From Erigeron canadensis (lineage: Eukaryota; Streptophyta; Magnoliopsida; Asterales; Asteraceae), in assembly GCF_010389155.1 (NCBI RefSeq), contig NC_057764.1:42726275-42790274 (forward strand): DNA of 64,000 nt, read 5' to 3'. Positions within the stretch are counted from its first letter, which is position 1. Each line of letters starts with the position of its first letter. Of this stretch, positions 11,567-22,479 are shown one piece after another. A model generated the notes under the pieces. It was given only the letters and a program-made list of their open reading frames with translations. It was not told where the DNA came from and searched no databases. A program made the position numbers and the translations under genes.

Positions 11567-12336
11567 GACATTACCTGGTTAAAGTCCATTACAAAGTTGC
11601 CAATATTGATTAAAGGGGTACTCACCCGTGAGGATGGTAATTATGCCAATATGCCATGAGTTGTTTATGCTTATGCATAAATATTCTTTTAGTTCTTAAA
11701 TCTTAGGCTTAGCCTATGTGTGCACGCACACTTTTTGGCAGCCTTGAAAGCGGTTGAAATAGGAGTTGAAGGGATCATAGTCTCAAATCATGGAGGTCGC
11801 CAACTAGATTATGTTCCAGCCACCATTGTCTCTCTTGAAGAGGTGATTATGTGTATTCTTATGTAAATCTCACTTATTGCTTACCAATCATCTAAGAAAG
11901 TAACGCGTTTGCAGGTGGTACATGCAGTTCAAGGACGAATACCCGTTTTCCTTGATGGGGGAATTAGACGGGGAACAGATGTATTCAAAGCTTTAGCCCT
12001 TGGTGCTCAAGCTGTTTTGGTGATTTCATGACCAACTTAATTAACACACACCTGTGAATGGGAGCAAATTAAATATAATATATGAATACCAAGTGATTTC
12101 TAAAAAACAATCTGATCTAATTTCATGATGACTCATAATTAATATTGCAGATTGGACGTCCGGTTCTATATGGTTTAGCTGCGAAGGGGGAGGAAGGTGT
12201 TAGAAGAGTGATTACAATGTTGAAGGATGAACTTGAGCTCACCATGGCCTTTACTGGCTGTCCCAGTCTTGAGGATATTACCAGGAACCATGTGAAAACG
12301 CAAAACGATGGTAATTGCCATTATTGTAGACTTTAG
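11567..12336 (+). CDS. Second copy of oxidase exons 8-11 (alternative 3' cassette or 5'-truncated gene)
   Basis: Four intact exons: 11567-11636, 11742-11842, 11915-12019 and 12151-12336. The first three match exons 8-10 of the upstream gene in exact length (70, 101 and 105 nt); the last is six bases longer. All have good AG acceptors and GT donors, no stops, and keep phase. The encoded piece holds SNHGGRQLD (catalytic His, with the more common GG), [19 protein letters not shown], and ends YCRL, again a PTS1-like tail. Exons 1-7 are absent. Exon 7 of the upstream gene ends in phase 0 and exon 8' starts in phase 0, so a read-through transcript could splice into it. It may instead be a decaying partial tandem duplicate, but no decay is visible. 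Confidence 0.75.
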
Positions 12337-13868
12337 TTTCTTACTGTATGATCTTTTTTCAAGAAACATTTGAGATTTCATCTAGAAAATAATGCTAATA
12401 ACCTTGATTATGTAAGCATTTGACCTTAAACTTAATTAGTCGTCGTAATTTTAAACCCCATACCCCGCTCAGGGATTGGGTACAGCTGTTGTAATTTTGA
12501 GGTAAGAATAATTATAAATTCCAGGTTCTGGTATTTGTATATCCTTATTTACACACAGTAAGTCATATAACATTCACTACAAAAGGAAAAATAAAAAGAG
12601 TAAACATCTAGTGACACACTAGCTAGAACTACAAGTGTCAGATTCAGTTTTGTGGCAGATAGGTCAACACTAGCTAAAAGGTTAATTTACTACTAATCTG
12701 CAGTTTTGATAACAAAAATTAACCAAAACATCCAAAAATCTTCAAATATTACGATGATAACCAACTTTCTTTCTTTTTTTGACCTTTTATAAGTACTCAT
12801 CAGTTAAAATTGCAAACCATGCCTTGCAAAAATGCAAGTCATGACTTGCGATTTTGCAAAATTGTAAAATGACTTGCAATTTTTAACTTTTTTTAATTCA
12901 AAATTACCATTTAATTTATGTTTACTCAAAAAGCTTGTAGGTGTGAATTGTGATGGGTGGTCTTCTCTCAAACTACAGATCTCTTTCATTGTATGCCATT
13001 ATGCCGTTTAAAAATCATCTCTGAAGTCGAACCAAAGATTGCACGATTTTTACATTGATGACTACAGACGTTTGCTAAGATACAACTTTTGGCAGAGAGG
13101 TCAGTCAAATTTCAAGCCGACGGACCCAATAACCGTGCATCTAAATGGATAACAAAGAAATCCAGATCAAATATGAGAAGCAATTATTTGTATGTCCCTT
13201 TGTTGGTGATTTCTGCCAAACTTTTGACTTGTGCACATATTCATCTAAAAGAGAGAACGGGCGACAACCACCAGCTTCATGGATGTAGTCATGTACAAAA
13301 GTTTGAGAGACTTATTATTTAGTTGGCAAGAATGTGAAAGATACTCACAAATTTGGAGCATTATAAGGTTAACTATTTCAAAAATAAAATTACTATGCAT
13401 AAGAATGGGTCATTAATCACTAGTTCTTGACAGATCATTCTGCAAAAAACTGTAAGAAAAAAAAATTAATTTACGCTTGAAATTTCTTGCGAAAAATTCG
13501 AGTGTAATTGTGATATTTAATGTGATTTAAGATAAGATTAAACTAAACTAGGAATGTAAATGTTGGTCAACATGCATTGCGTGAAAATTAACCAGATAAA
13601 CAAAAGGCTATATAAATAAAGGCTATGATATTGTTGCATATAATTTCCGATTTTATGGAGCATGGTTACGTAAACACTAAACACTAGTCCTTAAATTATC
13701 CTAATACAACAAAAGTTCAGATATATGTACATCTTGATTCCTAATACAATGCTGACTTACATTTCATAATTGAACAGGACATCACTAGATAAAGAAACCC
13801 AGAATATCAAAAACCTTAGAAAGCAATGCAGGCAAAAAAAATATATAATATATATAAATACCAAATGA
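12337..13868. other. Spacer between oxidase cassette and PHL-like gene
   Basis: Two convergent 3' ends meet here. It contains the imperfect palindromic stretch around 12815-12885 built from GCAAGTCATGACTTGC and CTTGCAAAAATGCAAG words, and a possible SEC22 exon relic near 13094. No intact gene is seen. Confidence 0.5.
13094..13200 (+). pseudogene. Possible relic of SEC22 exon 4
   Basis: GAGGTCAGTCAAATTTCAAG followed by CCGA matches SEC22 exon 4 (6247 onward) at all but about two of 24 positions. Weaker similarity continues through ATCTA...GATAACAAAG...AGATC...AAAT. The frame is not maintained. This may be chance extension of a short match. Confidence 0.3.
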
Positions 13869-16800
13869 CTAACTGTTTTTATTGACACCTTGCATATCCA
13901 TTGGTGAATTGGTCATGCTACTGACGGACCCCATCGTCTGTGAGCTCAACTGTGGACTTGCAGGACACACACCCTCTTGATTACCTGCACTCATTGGACC
14001 GTGGATGGCACCAGAACTCAACTGTGGACTCATTGGGGTCCGCTGACTCATTTGCTGGGGACTAGCCTGCTGTTGCTGTGGCATTCCCATTGACGGTGAA
14101 CCCACCTGCTGAGGTGGTGAAAGAACCGCCTGTAACGGGGAGGTTGATTCTTGCTGCTGCTGCTGTTGATGTGGCAATTGTTGAGGTATTTGCTGCTGCT
14201 GTTGAGGCATTTGCTGCTGCTGTTGTGGCATTTGCTGCTGCTGTTGTTGTACATGCATCTGTTGCTGCTGCTGCTGTTGCTGATTCATGTAGGCATTCAT
14301 GCCTTGCATTAATTTTGGTGGGGCCATAGCAGTCCGCTGCATTTGGTTCATGGTATTACCTCGGTTCATATTGGGACCAAGCATCGAATAGTTACTTGAG
14401 CCTGGATGCACCTGCCGATTAGCGCCTGGCAACCCAGCAATATTACTAGTTTGCCCCCCGGCCCCATTTAATATATTTCTTTGATGTGCCATCCTGAGCT
14501 TTGTAGTCATCAACGCAGCCTGTGCTGGCGATATCAATCCAGACCTAAGATGTTGGCCTATTGCATTACCATAACTTGAAGTGTTCATATTGAGCGGGCT
14601 CTGACCCATACTATTTCCCATTCCCGAGATTCCTCCCGTCATTGGTGGCGAAATACCACGATTGCCCCCCATGCCAATTACATTTCCCATGCCTTGCAGC
14701 CCAACCATATTATTTCCAGTACCACCCCCCATTCCAACATTTCCTAGTCCCATCATCATTTTCCTCTGCTGCATTTGAGGCTGTTGTTGCTGCTGTTGTA
14801 GCATTTGAAGTTGGAGAGGGGACGCCTTACTAAGCATATGACCTAATTGTTGCATGTTTGAATTCTGTCCCATTGCATTTAAATGTGATAATGGATTTGA
14901 TGCAAGCATCATAGCTGATGATCTTTGCATCTGTTGTTGCATCAACGAATGTTGATTTTGTTGTTGGAAAGATGGTTGTGACTCAGGTTGCAGAGGCCGT
15001 GACGGAGGCAACAACCCACCTTGAGACATTTGCAAAGGTTGTGAGTTAGTAGGAGGATGCATCCTTGCACCTGATGAGGTTACTGATGAATTGTTGTTTG
15101 TTCCACTATCGGATGGTTTTGCAATTTCATTAGATGGTTGGCCTGAGACTGCTTCCAGGTTTTCAGCATTAGGAGATACTCCAGATGCATTAATATTAAG
15201 TTGATCTCCAGAAGACCTAATCATACTAGTTGGTTTTGATTGGAGATGATCAGTCTCCACTTGATAACCTTCACGAGTTATCTGCAGAAACATATAACAC
15301 ATTTTCATACACAAACAAATTTAAATAAATTCAAATCCATAGCATTAACTCCAAAGGCCATACCAGTGTGCAAAATTGGTCTGCTAACAAATCTGCAACA
15401 TGCTGTAACAGCCAGTCAAATCACAAGTCAGACAAAGTATATGGTAAATGTAAAATCAGGATAAAAATTACAAAAAATTTAAAAACTCACAGTATTTGGA
15501 AGAGTAGGAAGGCTTTCTTCAGCTGCCAAATAATCAATTTCATCAAGTTCTCCATAATGCATTGCAACAGTGCCATCATCTCGCCTCTCCGACAATATCA
15601 TCCTGGTTCGCGACTTTGTCACAAGTGAAAACCCAGTGCCATTTCCTAAATAGTCAACCAGAGATGATCAATTAATCAACATACTCATACACTAAGATTT
15701 CTATTTATTTTTTTTATGTTAGACTCGCACACAAACCTTGAGGTACGCGTTCAGAGTGCACAAAATTCAAAACTCTAGTTTTGCAAACATTCATGCTCCC
15801 TCCAACAAGCGATTTAGATAGAGGCATTTTACAGGTGTCATCTTTGAGATTTTCACTATTGTGATCATCGTAGAGATAATGCTGTAACTGTTGAGTAGGA
15901 AAAGATGTAGTCTTCCTGTAATCGTCAACCTTATTCTTTTTGCAGTTTAGTTGATGCCTGCAACAAAATTAATTATCACGTAATCTAGGTATCAATGCGG
16001 TTTCAATATTGAAATTGATGAGTATGTATATATTACATATATACCTGGCAGTCAACATCTCAATTTTGGAGAACTTATCACGCATGCTTTTATCAGCCTC
16101 TTTTCCAACAAGAGGACTGCTGGCATTAAAGGGTCCACCACTAATGTTACCTACACTAGCAGGAGATCCTACCCCACTGATGGCAGGCGTCTTCGGGAGA
16201 GAGTTGGATCTCCTGGCTGCCATTTGAACATTGGAATTCAAAGATCCTGCACCACCTACGTTGGGAACGGAAGTGACCGCTGACTTGTCTCTTTGAGATG
16301 ATCCCAGTGGTGCAGTTACGCCGTACTGTCCACCATGAGACCCACTAGAAAATTCCCCTGATTTTGATGACAATGGGGATTGAGGTAAAGCCCCAGAAGA
16401 TACACGTGGACTTTGTGCTGATTTTCGTCTCTGGAATTGCTCCTCTTTTCTAGAACTATCCAGACTGTTCCATGGAGTTGGAGGAAAACTGGATCTTGAG
16501 AACTGCGGATTCAACCTCTGCTGCTGCAGTCGCGGGTCAATATCTGAATCCACCATATGCATACGACTTAGCTCAGAGTCAACAGGCTCTTGTTTTAGAT
16601 TGTATCTCATTCCAGGCTGCCCCATTGTAAATGGTTCCTGATTGAAACTTCCTTCAAATGGATACTTTTGAATTCCAGCATTATTAGGTAACTGAATCCC
16701 TCTACCAATGGATTGCTGCTGCTGCTGCTGCATAAGTGAATTGTATCCATCCATCTGATGTTGTTGACCACCATCAAGACCCATGGAATTTGACCTAGCT

Positions 16801-19395
16801 CTCTTAGTCATATTTCCCATAGGGGACAGCTGGCCTTCTTGGTTTTCCCGCTTACCCATATTCGAGTTCATAGTGTCAACATATGAATTTATCATGTCTT
16901 GCCCTTGATCCTGCATAAGTCTCTGGTTACCAGCCCCCATTTGATATTTTGATTGATAAGATAATGAAGGAGATGCTGGAACAGAGGAAGCCATATTGCT
17001 AGGACCAACATTTTGGGTGGTCAGATTCACAACATCAGGTGGCAGCACCATTGGTCCTGAATTTAAATTGTCAGGGACTCGATCCATGCAAACCTTCTTC
17101 ACGTTCACCCCGTTGTCTGTTCCCGACATCTGCCTTAACCTCTTCCGGCGAAGTTCACGAATATTCAAGTTTAGCTGAAATTAACTTTAGTTAATAGAAA
17201 ATCTACCCACCATTAGGATGACTAAGAGGTTTAGAACACTTACATTTGTGATAATTGGAGGTCTGCAGAGTCTGTCTAAATTGGGAGTTGGATCAAGATC
17301 TAGCTTTGGTTGTAGGGCTATCAATATACGGGCCTCTGCTTCCTACATACCGAAATAACTTATGCATCTTACTGAGTATAAATAATACAGAGATAATCAT
17401 AACAAAAATGCTCACCATCAAATCACCATAAGTCCACGAACTATCAGAAATCAAAGGGATATCCTTCACCACGTTCTCCAATGACATCTTAAGGCGTATT
17501 TTCGTGGTTGTCGGGGTTGCATCTGCAGAAGAACCGTTAACTCCAGATTCAGAACCAACATTCCTGTAATCTCTCACCTGCAACATTTGCCACATCAGAA
17601 AGTGATATTCTCACATCCGAAAGAATAAACGTCAGAATAACTAGATTACTTACCTCGCATGCAACTGCTCCATTGATAAATTTACATGGGATATCATCTA
17701 AGAAATCTGCAGGTAACAACCCACGCTCAATGGCCTTCAAGTACAAGAGCAGAAAAAGTGGTCAAAGAGACATTTCCTCACAGATCACCAGCATACACAA
17801 TTTAATCGTCATAATGGCACAGGAAAACAGTAAAAAAGGAAGTAAATATAGCCACAAAATAACTGAGACAAGTGACCTCATAATTCTCTTTAGTTCCCAA
17901 TATATAAATATTTGAATATAAGTGTGAACAATAACACCTACCAAGAATAGGCTTTCTGATGTCCGATCATACGGGTGCAGAAACTTCTGATCATCCTGTA
18001 CACCAGCTTGATGCCCTGTCTGATTCTAGAAGTGTATATACATACAACAAAATTAGATTCCCAAACCTAGTCTTCTAAAATCAAATAAAAAATCTTAGAC
18101 AATGTTATAACAAACCTCAGAGGGGTTCCCAATTGAATATCCATCCGGAAAGAGGCTTATGTAGAACGAAACATCAGCATCTAACAAAATATAAGATGAA
18201 ACAATAAAGAAAGGCACAAAAAGAACCACAACCACAACTGAAGGCATGAAAGCACCAAAACAAGGATTCCATGAATGATACCTAAAATTTCAGCATCATC
18301 CTTGCTGTGCTCGGTGACATCAACCTATACATATATCAACCATTTAATGAGAGTGTGCAATAACTCAAATTCACCATATGTAAAAATGAGAAATAGGAGC
18401 TAATTTCTCAAAAGCAAGACAACATCAGCTATGATTCTACACAATAACCGACATAAAAGTTCAAACTTTTATCACTTGGGTACAATTAAATTTCAATATT
18501 GGAGCAATTTATACACTAAATCAATAAAAAATTTAATCCAATTACAAATAAAACAGTATAATGATTTTAATAAAAGGGATTTTGCTAACCATAACCCTTT
18601 GGCTGTGGTTAACGCATACAAAGAGTGTTGTACATATATATAACCCTTGAAATAATTATCAACTGCCATGTACAACATTTTTGTCCGGGTTAACCATAGC
18701 CATAAGGGCCATGGTTAGCCAACTCCAAAATAAAGACACATTTTTACAAACTTTCACTAATTCCCAACTGCAAGAAAAACATCAACAGTAATTCTACACA
18801 ATCACCCACAATAAAGTTCGCATTTTTATCACTTGGGTACTAAAAAAGATTCAATCTTATAGCAATATACACACTAAACTACATAAAATTTAACTTTATT
18901 ACAAAAAGAAGTTCGAACTTTTACCAGATTAAATTCAAACTTGAACAATATATAAACTAAACTTCATAAAATTTAACCAGAGTACAGAAAAGTTCACATT
19001 TTTATCACATGTGCATAAAAAAATAAATCGAATTTGAAGGCTGAAGCAGCATATATACTAAAATTCACAATATTTATCCTAATTACACACACACACAAAA
19101 AAGTTCATATATTTATCACAATGGGTATGATAAAAAATCAAACTTGAAGCAATACATACACTAAAATTTATAAATTCAAAACCTAATAACACAAAAATTC
19201 ACATTTTTATCACATGATAATGATAAATAAACAAACAAACTTGAAGCAATATATGCATACCAATGGTTTTTGAGTAGCAACGATAGATTTGTTATTAGGG
19301 ACATCAATTGGAGCAATTTCATCTTCAACAACTTTAGGTTTAGGGCAAAATCTTAAACCTTTTTTGGAAACTTTGAAAGAAACCTTCATTGTCAT
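13869..19395 (-). CDS. PHL: PHYTOCHROME-DEPENDENT LATE-FLOWERING (PHL)-like protein
   Basis: Eleven exons (transcript order): 19261-19395, 18282-18324, 18116-18180, 17942-18025, 17654-17734, 17416-17577, 17244-17342, 16045-17174, 15737-15957, 15491-15645 and 13869-15281. They sum to 3588 nt, 1195 residues, with frame kept throughout. Start chosen at MTMKVSFKVSKKGLRF. Conserved N-terminal blocks: VSFYISLFPDGYSIGNPSE, HPYDRTSESLFL, DIPCKFINGAVACE, RLKMSLENVVKDIP, SWTYGDLM, then LRRKRLRQM. A middle block has PLSKSLVGGSMNVCKTRV. The last exon is rich in Gln, Met and Ser with long polyQ runs and ends PMDMQGVNKNS. In Arabidopsis, PHL is a nuclear protein that acts with phyB and CONSTANS in flowering time; the same role here is inference. 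Intron 1 holds tandem repeats and a foldback element. Confidence 0.92.
18440..19260. repeat. Degenerate tandem repeat in PHL-like intron 1
   Basis: At least six diverged units of roughly 80-100 bp. Each contains AGTTC-A-A-TTTTATCAC, then a word like CTTGAAGCAATATATAC, then a CACTAAA-TTTATAAA stretch. On the coding strand each unit opens with a donor-like GTATG(C/T)ATAT followed by TTGCTTCAAG. The first unit is the real splice donor of exon 1 at 19260. The distal end is interrupted by the foldback element at 18580-18724. Confidence 0.7.
18580..18724. mobile_element. Foldback MITE in PHL-like intron 1
   Basis: The left arm TTGCTAACCATAACCCTTTG mirrors the right arm ending AGGGCCATGGTTAGCCAA; the match continues through GGTTAAC and GTTGTACAT. 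About 145 bp, non-coding. The arms share the (A/C)CAGCCCTTAGGGCTGT-type core seen near 19772 and at 43085-43247. Confidence 0.7.
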
Positions 19396-22300
19396 TCTTC
19401 TTTCCAAATTGGGGGATTTTAATTTAGTGAGTGATTTTTATAGATTAATTAATTAATTAGATATATAATTAAGATCGCCATGTTTGAAGCTCTGTAATAA
19501 TTAACAGTTATTTGTGGTGATTTTTTGGAAAATTTAATTTGGGGGTTTGATTGAGGGTGGTTATATATATATTGGAAGTTGTCTATACGTATGTAATATG
19601 TATGTATATATATGTATGTATAGTACGAGGTGTGGGATCCATGTGGTAGAAAAACATTAACATTAAACAAATTGTATTTTTTATATTAAAAATTAACCCT
19701 TTGATTTTCATATTTTTCATATTAAAAACTCATTTTCATGATAAATGTATAAATAATTTATGTATCTTAAACACAGCCCTAAGGGCTGTATTTAGAAACC
19801 TTAAAAACATTTTGTCAGAAAGTTACTAAAAAAAGGGTGTTTAGTTGTTTAGTGTTTACCGTCTAGAATGGTTTTTTTTTTATCTTGACCTCTCTAATAG
19901 AAATTCAGTACTTCATCATTCACCTTAAATGCTATTATTAGTTGTATTATTGGAATTACCGGAGATCAAGCATGCATTCCCGCGCAATACAGTGGGGACG
20001 GGCAACGGCAGGTTGACAGCGGTGGTGGCGGTGATAAGCCACGGAGGTACAGGCGTATGGCAATAATTTATAATTATTAATGTAAAAGTAATTGATGTAA
20101 AAAAAAGTAACATGGTTATATTAAGGGTTGAGTGTTGTATATTGTATATAATTTCATTAAGAATATTATAGGTATATTAGTAGAAAATATTACGAGTAAA
20201 AGTTATGAATACACTGAAGGGTTAGTTTGAGTAGATAGGGGGAAAATATTTTGGGGTTTATTTGATAGATCTAGTATGTGGGTTTAGAAAAAGTTAAAAA
20301 TTAAAAGTTCAAGGATGATTTTGATATTTTAAAGGTTGGAAAGTTAAAAAGAGAAGAGCTAGTTTGATTTTGTTAGTTTTCCACTTTTCGTCCTCTCACA
20401 AACTCAAAGGGTGTTTGGCCTAGCTTTTTTTTTAGAGCTTTTAGCTTATTTGCTTTTTTTGAAGGATAAAAGCTAATTTAGTGTTTGGGTTGACTTTTCA
20501 GCTTAGAACTTTTAAGCTTTTACGAACATAGTGCCCCGCCCGTTATGGCGGCTAGAAGGTGAAGACAATATAAAAGGGAGGCGGTGGAAATCGAGTGAGG
20601 CAGTAGAGAAGGAGAGCAACGGAATTTTGGAAGCCAGAGATAAGATGTGTCACTATGTGTGAATATAATGTAAATGTTGAGGGTATTTTGGGGATAGAAA
20701 ATATTCTTAAAGTCTTAATTTCAATATACTTTATAAGGAAGTATAAATAAGCCATTTTATAGAAGTCCATTTTATAGAAGTCATTCCATTATTGGTTTTG
20801 AAACAAAAGCCAAAAGCTTTTTATATAGAGATGTTGTAAAAGACTCATGTGCCTTTCTTTCTCTCATCTATTTCTTTCCACCATTTCAACCAATACAAGT
20901 ATCTTCCACTTTTATTTAGATAATCAATTTAATAATCAATGGCCAATATTTATATATTTTGATTGTTGACATGTACATATATATATCTCGCTTGTTTAGT
21001 TTATTTATTCAATGGGCATAATTGATTTATACAACGATTTAAACACATGATTTATATTTTTCATTATAATCCATGGGCAGATTATTTGGTTAAGATTGAT
21101 CTTATTGAATAGTTTCTGAAATAATAGTTTTAATCCATGGATTAATACATCTATTTAAACCAAGATTAGATGATGTTGGTGCTTGCAACCATGGTTGTGT
21201 TTCTGATGTTCTGATTAGATGATTAATTGATTAAATGAATAATTGTATGAATGATTAGCTTTTTTACGATCTCAACTTGCTGTATTAATACATGGATTAA
21301 ACTGGTTTGGCTTGCATATAATGCCTAAATATAACTCATATAAACAAAGTAGATGTATATAAAATATAAGCATGTCTTTTTTGGTCATTTTATCAATATA
21401 AGCTAGATAAAGAAAAGCTAGATCAAACACCCAAAAAGAACTTATTGACTAATAAAAACAAGCTAATCCAAACACTAAGAAAGAGCTTATAAACTTAAGA
21501 AATAAAAGCATAAGCAAAAAAGCATAAGCTTAAAAACAAAAGCTAGGCCAAACACCCCCTCAAATTAATTTATCGACTAACTTGAGAGAAACCATTTTAA
21601 ACACTCCTGATGTTTTAATTACAAAAGAGCTCAAACTTAAAAAACTTTACTTTCTCTTTAGATAATAATTTATAATTTTTTGTTAACATAAAATTATTTA
21701 ACACACTTATATTCCAATTACACCAATATAAAAATCCAAATTTCAAGAATGACTATGATGATATTGCTTTCTACTGTCCAGTTATGATGGTGTATCCAAG
21801 TTCCTTTCAACGACGATAAAAAAAAATTAATGTTAAATTCTTTTCAGATTTCACTGCCACTGCCACCCAGCATGTGTTATTATTATCTTTGTCGGTACCA
21901 CTGTCACCAAGCATTCATACAAGTTATTGTTCATGGACACGTTTGATACATCATCAAATTTTAGGCGATTCCAATTCATGCAAATGCTTTCTAAATCCTA
22001 CATCAAAGGGGTAAGACGGACAGGTCGGGGGTTTGCCAACAAAACTGCATTATTTAAGGCTATATTAGCAGTCAGTCAGTCAGTCACCTTGCGGTGGTGT
22101 CGAAACCAGTGATGGCTCAAAAGCAAATTGGCCCATTTATAAGTAAAAGATGGGTCACAAAATAGCACCTTTTTACAAGATAAATCAGGCAGGACAGAGG
22201 TAAGGCAGAGGATGGGGCCTTGTGCTGCCATTGTATTTGTATCTCGGCACAAAGAACCAAAATCATTCGTTACCTATACAAACAAGCAGGTACCCCTGCC

Positions 22301-22479
22301 ACTAACATTAAAAATACAACATATGTATCCATACTCATGGGAAGGAATATATAAGTGGACAACATTGGGCATTTGGAGGTAAGGGTAAAGAAGAAAAATA
22401 GAAAAGAGAGGAACATCGAAACGCCTCCTAAAAAGACTCAAAAACAACACAAACAGCGCACACAATAACGCCACCTCAC
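19396..22479. other. Spacer between PHL-like and UBP1 genes
   Basis: Contains the PHL-like promoter, a short palindrome CAGCCCTAAGGGCTG near 19774, a degenerate Helitron-like end near 19980 (CCCGCGCAATACAGTGGGG), a large foldback element at 20409-21558 and the UBP1 3' UTR. No gene is supported. Confidence 0.6.
20409..21558. mobile_element. 1.15-kb non-autonomous element with ~100-bp terminal inverted repeats
   Basis: The left end GGGTGTTTGGCCTAGCTTTT is repeated inverted at the right end (AAAAGCTAGGCCAAACACCC). Similarity continues for about 100 bp through AGCTTATTTGCTTTTTT-type words and a second GTGTTTGG-GCTT pair. CTCAAA flanks both sides (20403-20408 and 21559-21564), a probable 6-bp target duplication. 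The interior has no transposase. Superfamily not certain. Confidence 0.75.

Noticed and set aside
14048..14329. Open frames opposite and beside the polyQ exon of the PHL-like gene (polyA/polyS-type)
   Set aside because: CAG repeats leave several frames open; the Q-rich frame fits the spliced gene.
18440..19260. Regularly spaced repeats as a CRISPR array
   Set aside because: Units are diverged, AT-rich, in a plant intron, and lack identical repeats with unique spacers.
19925..20060. Helitron-type terminus near 19980
   Set aside because: A GC-rich CCCGCGCAATACAGTGGGG core is present but no CTAG end with correct spacing was found.
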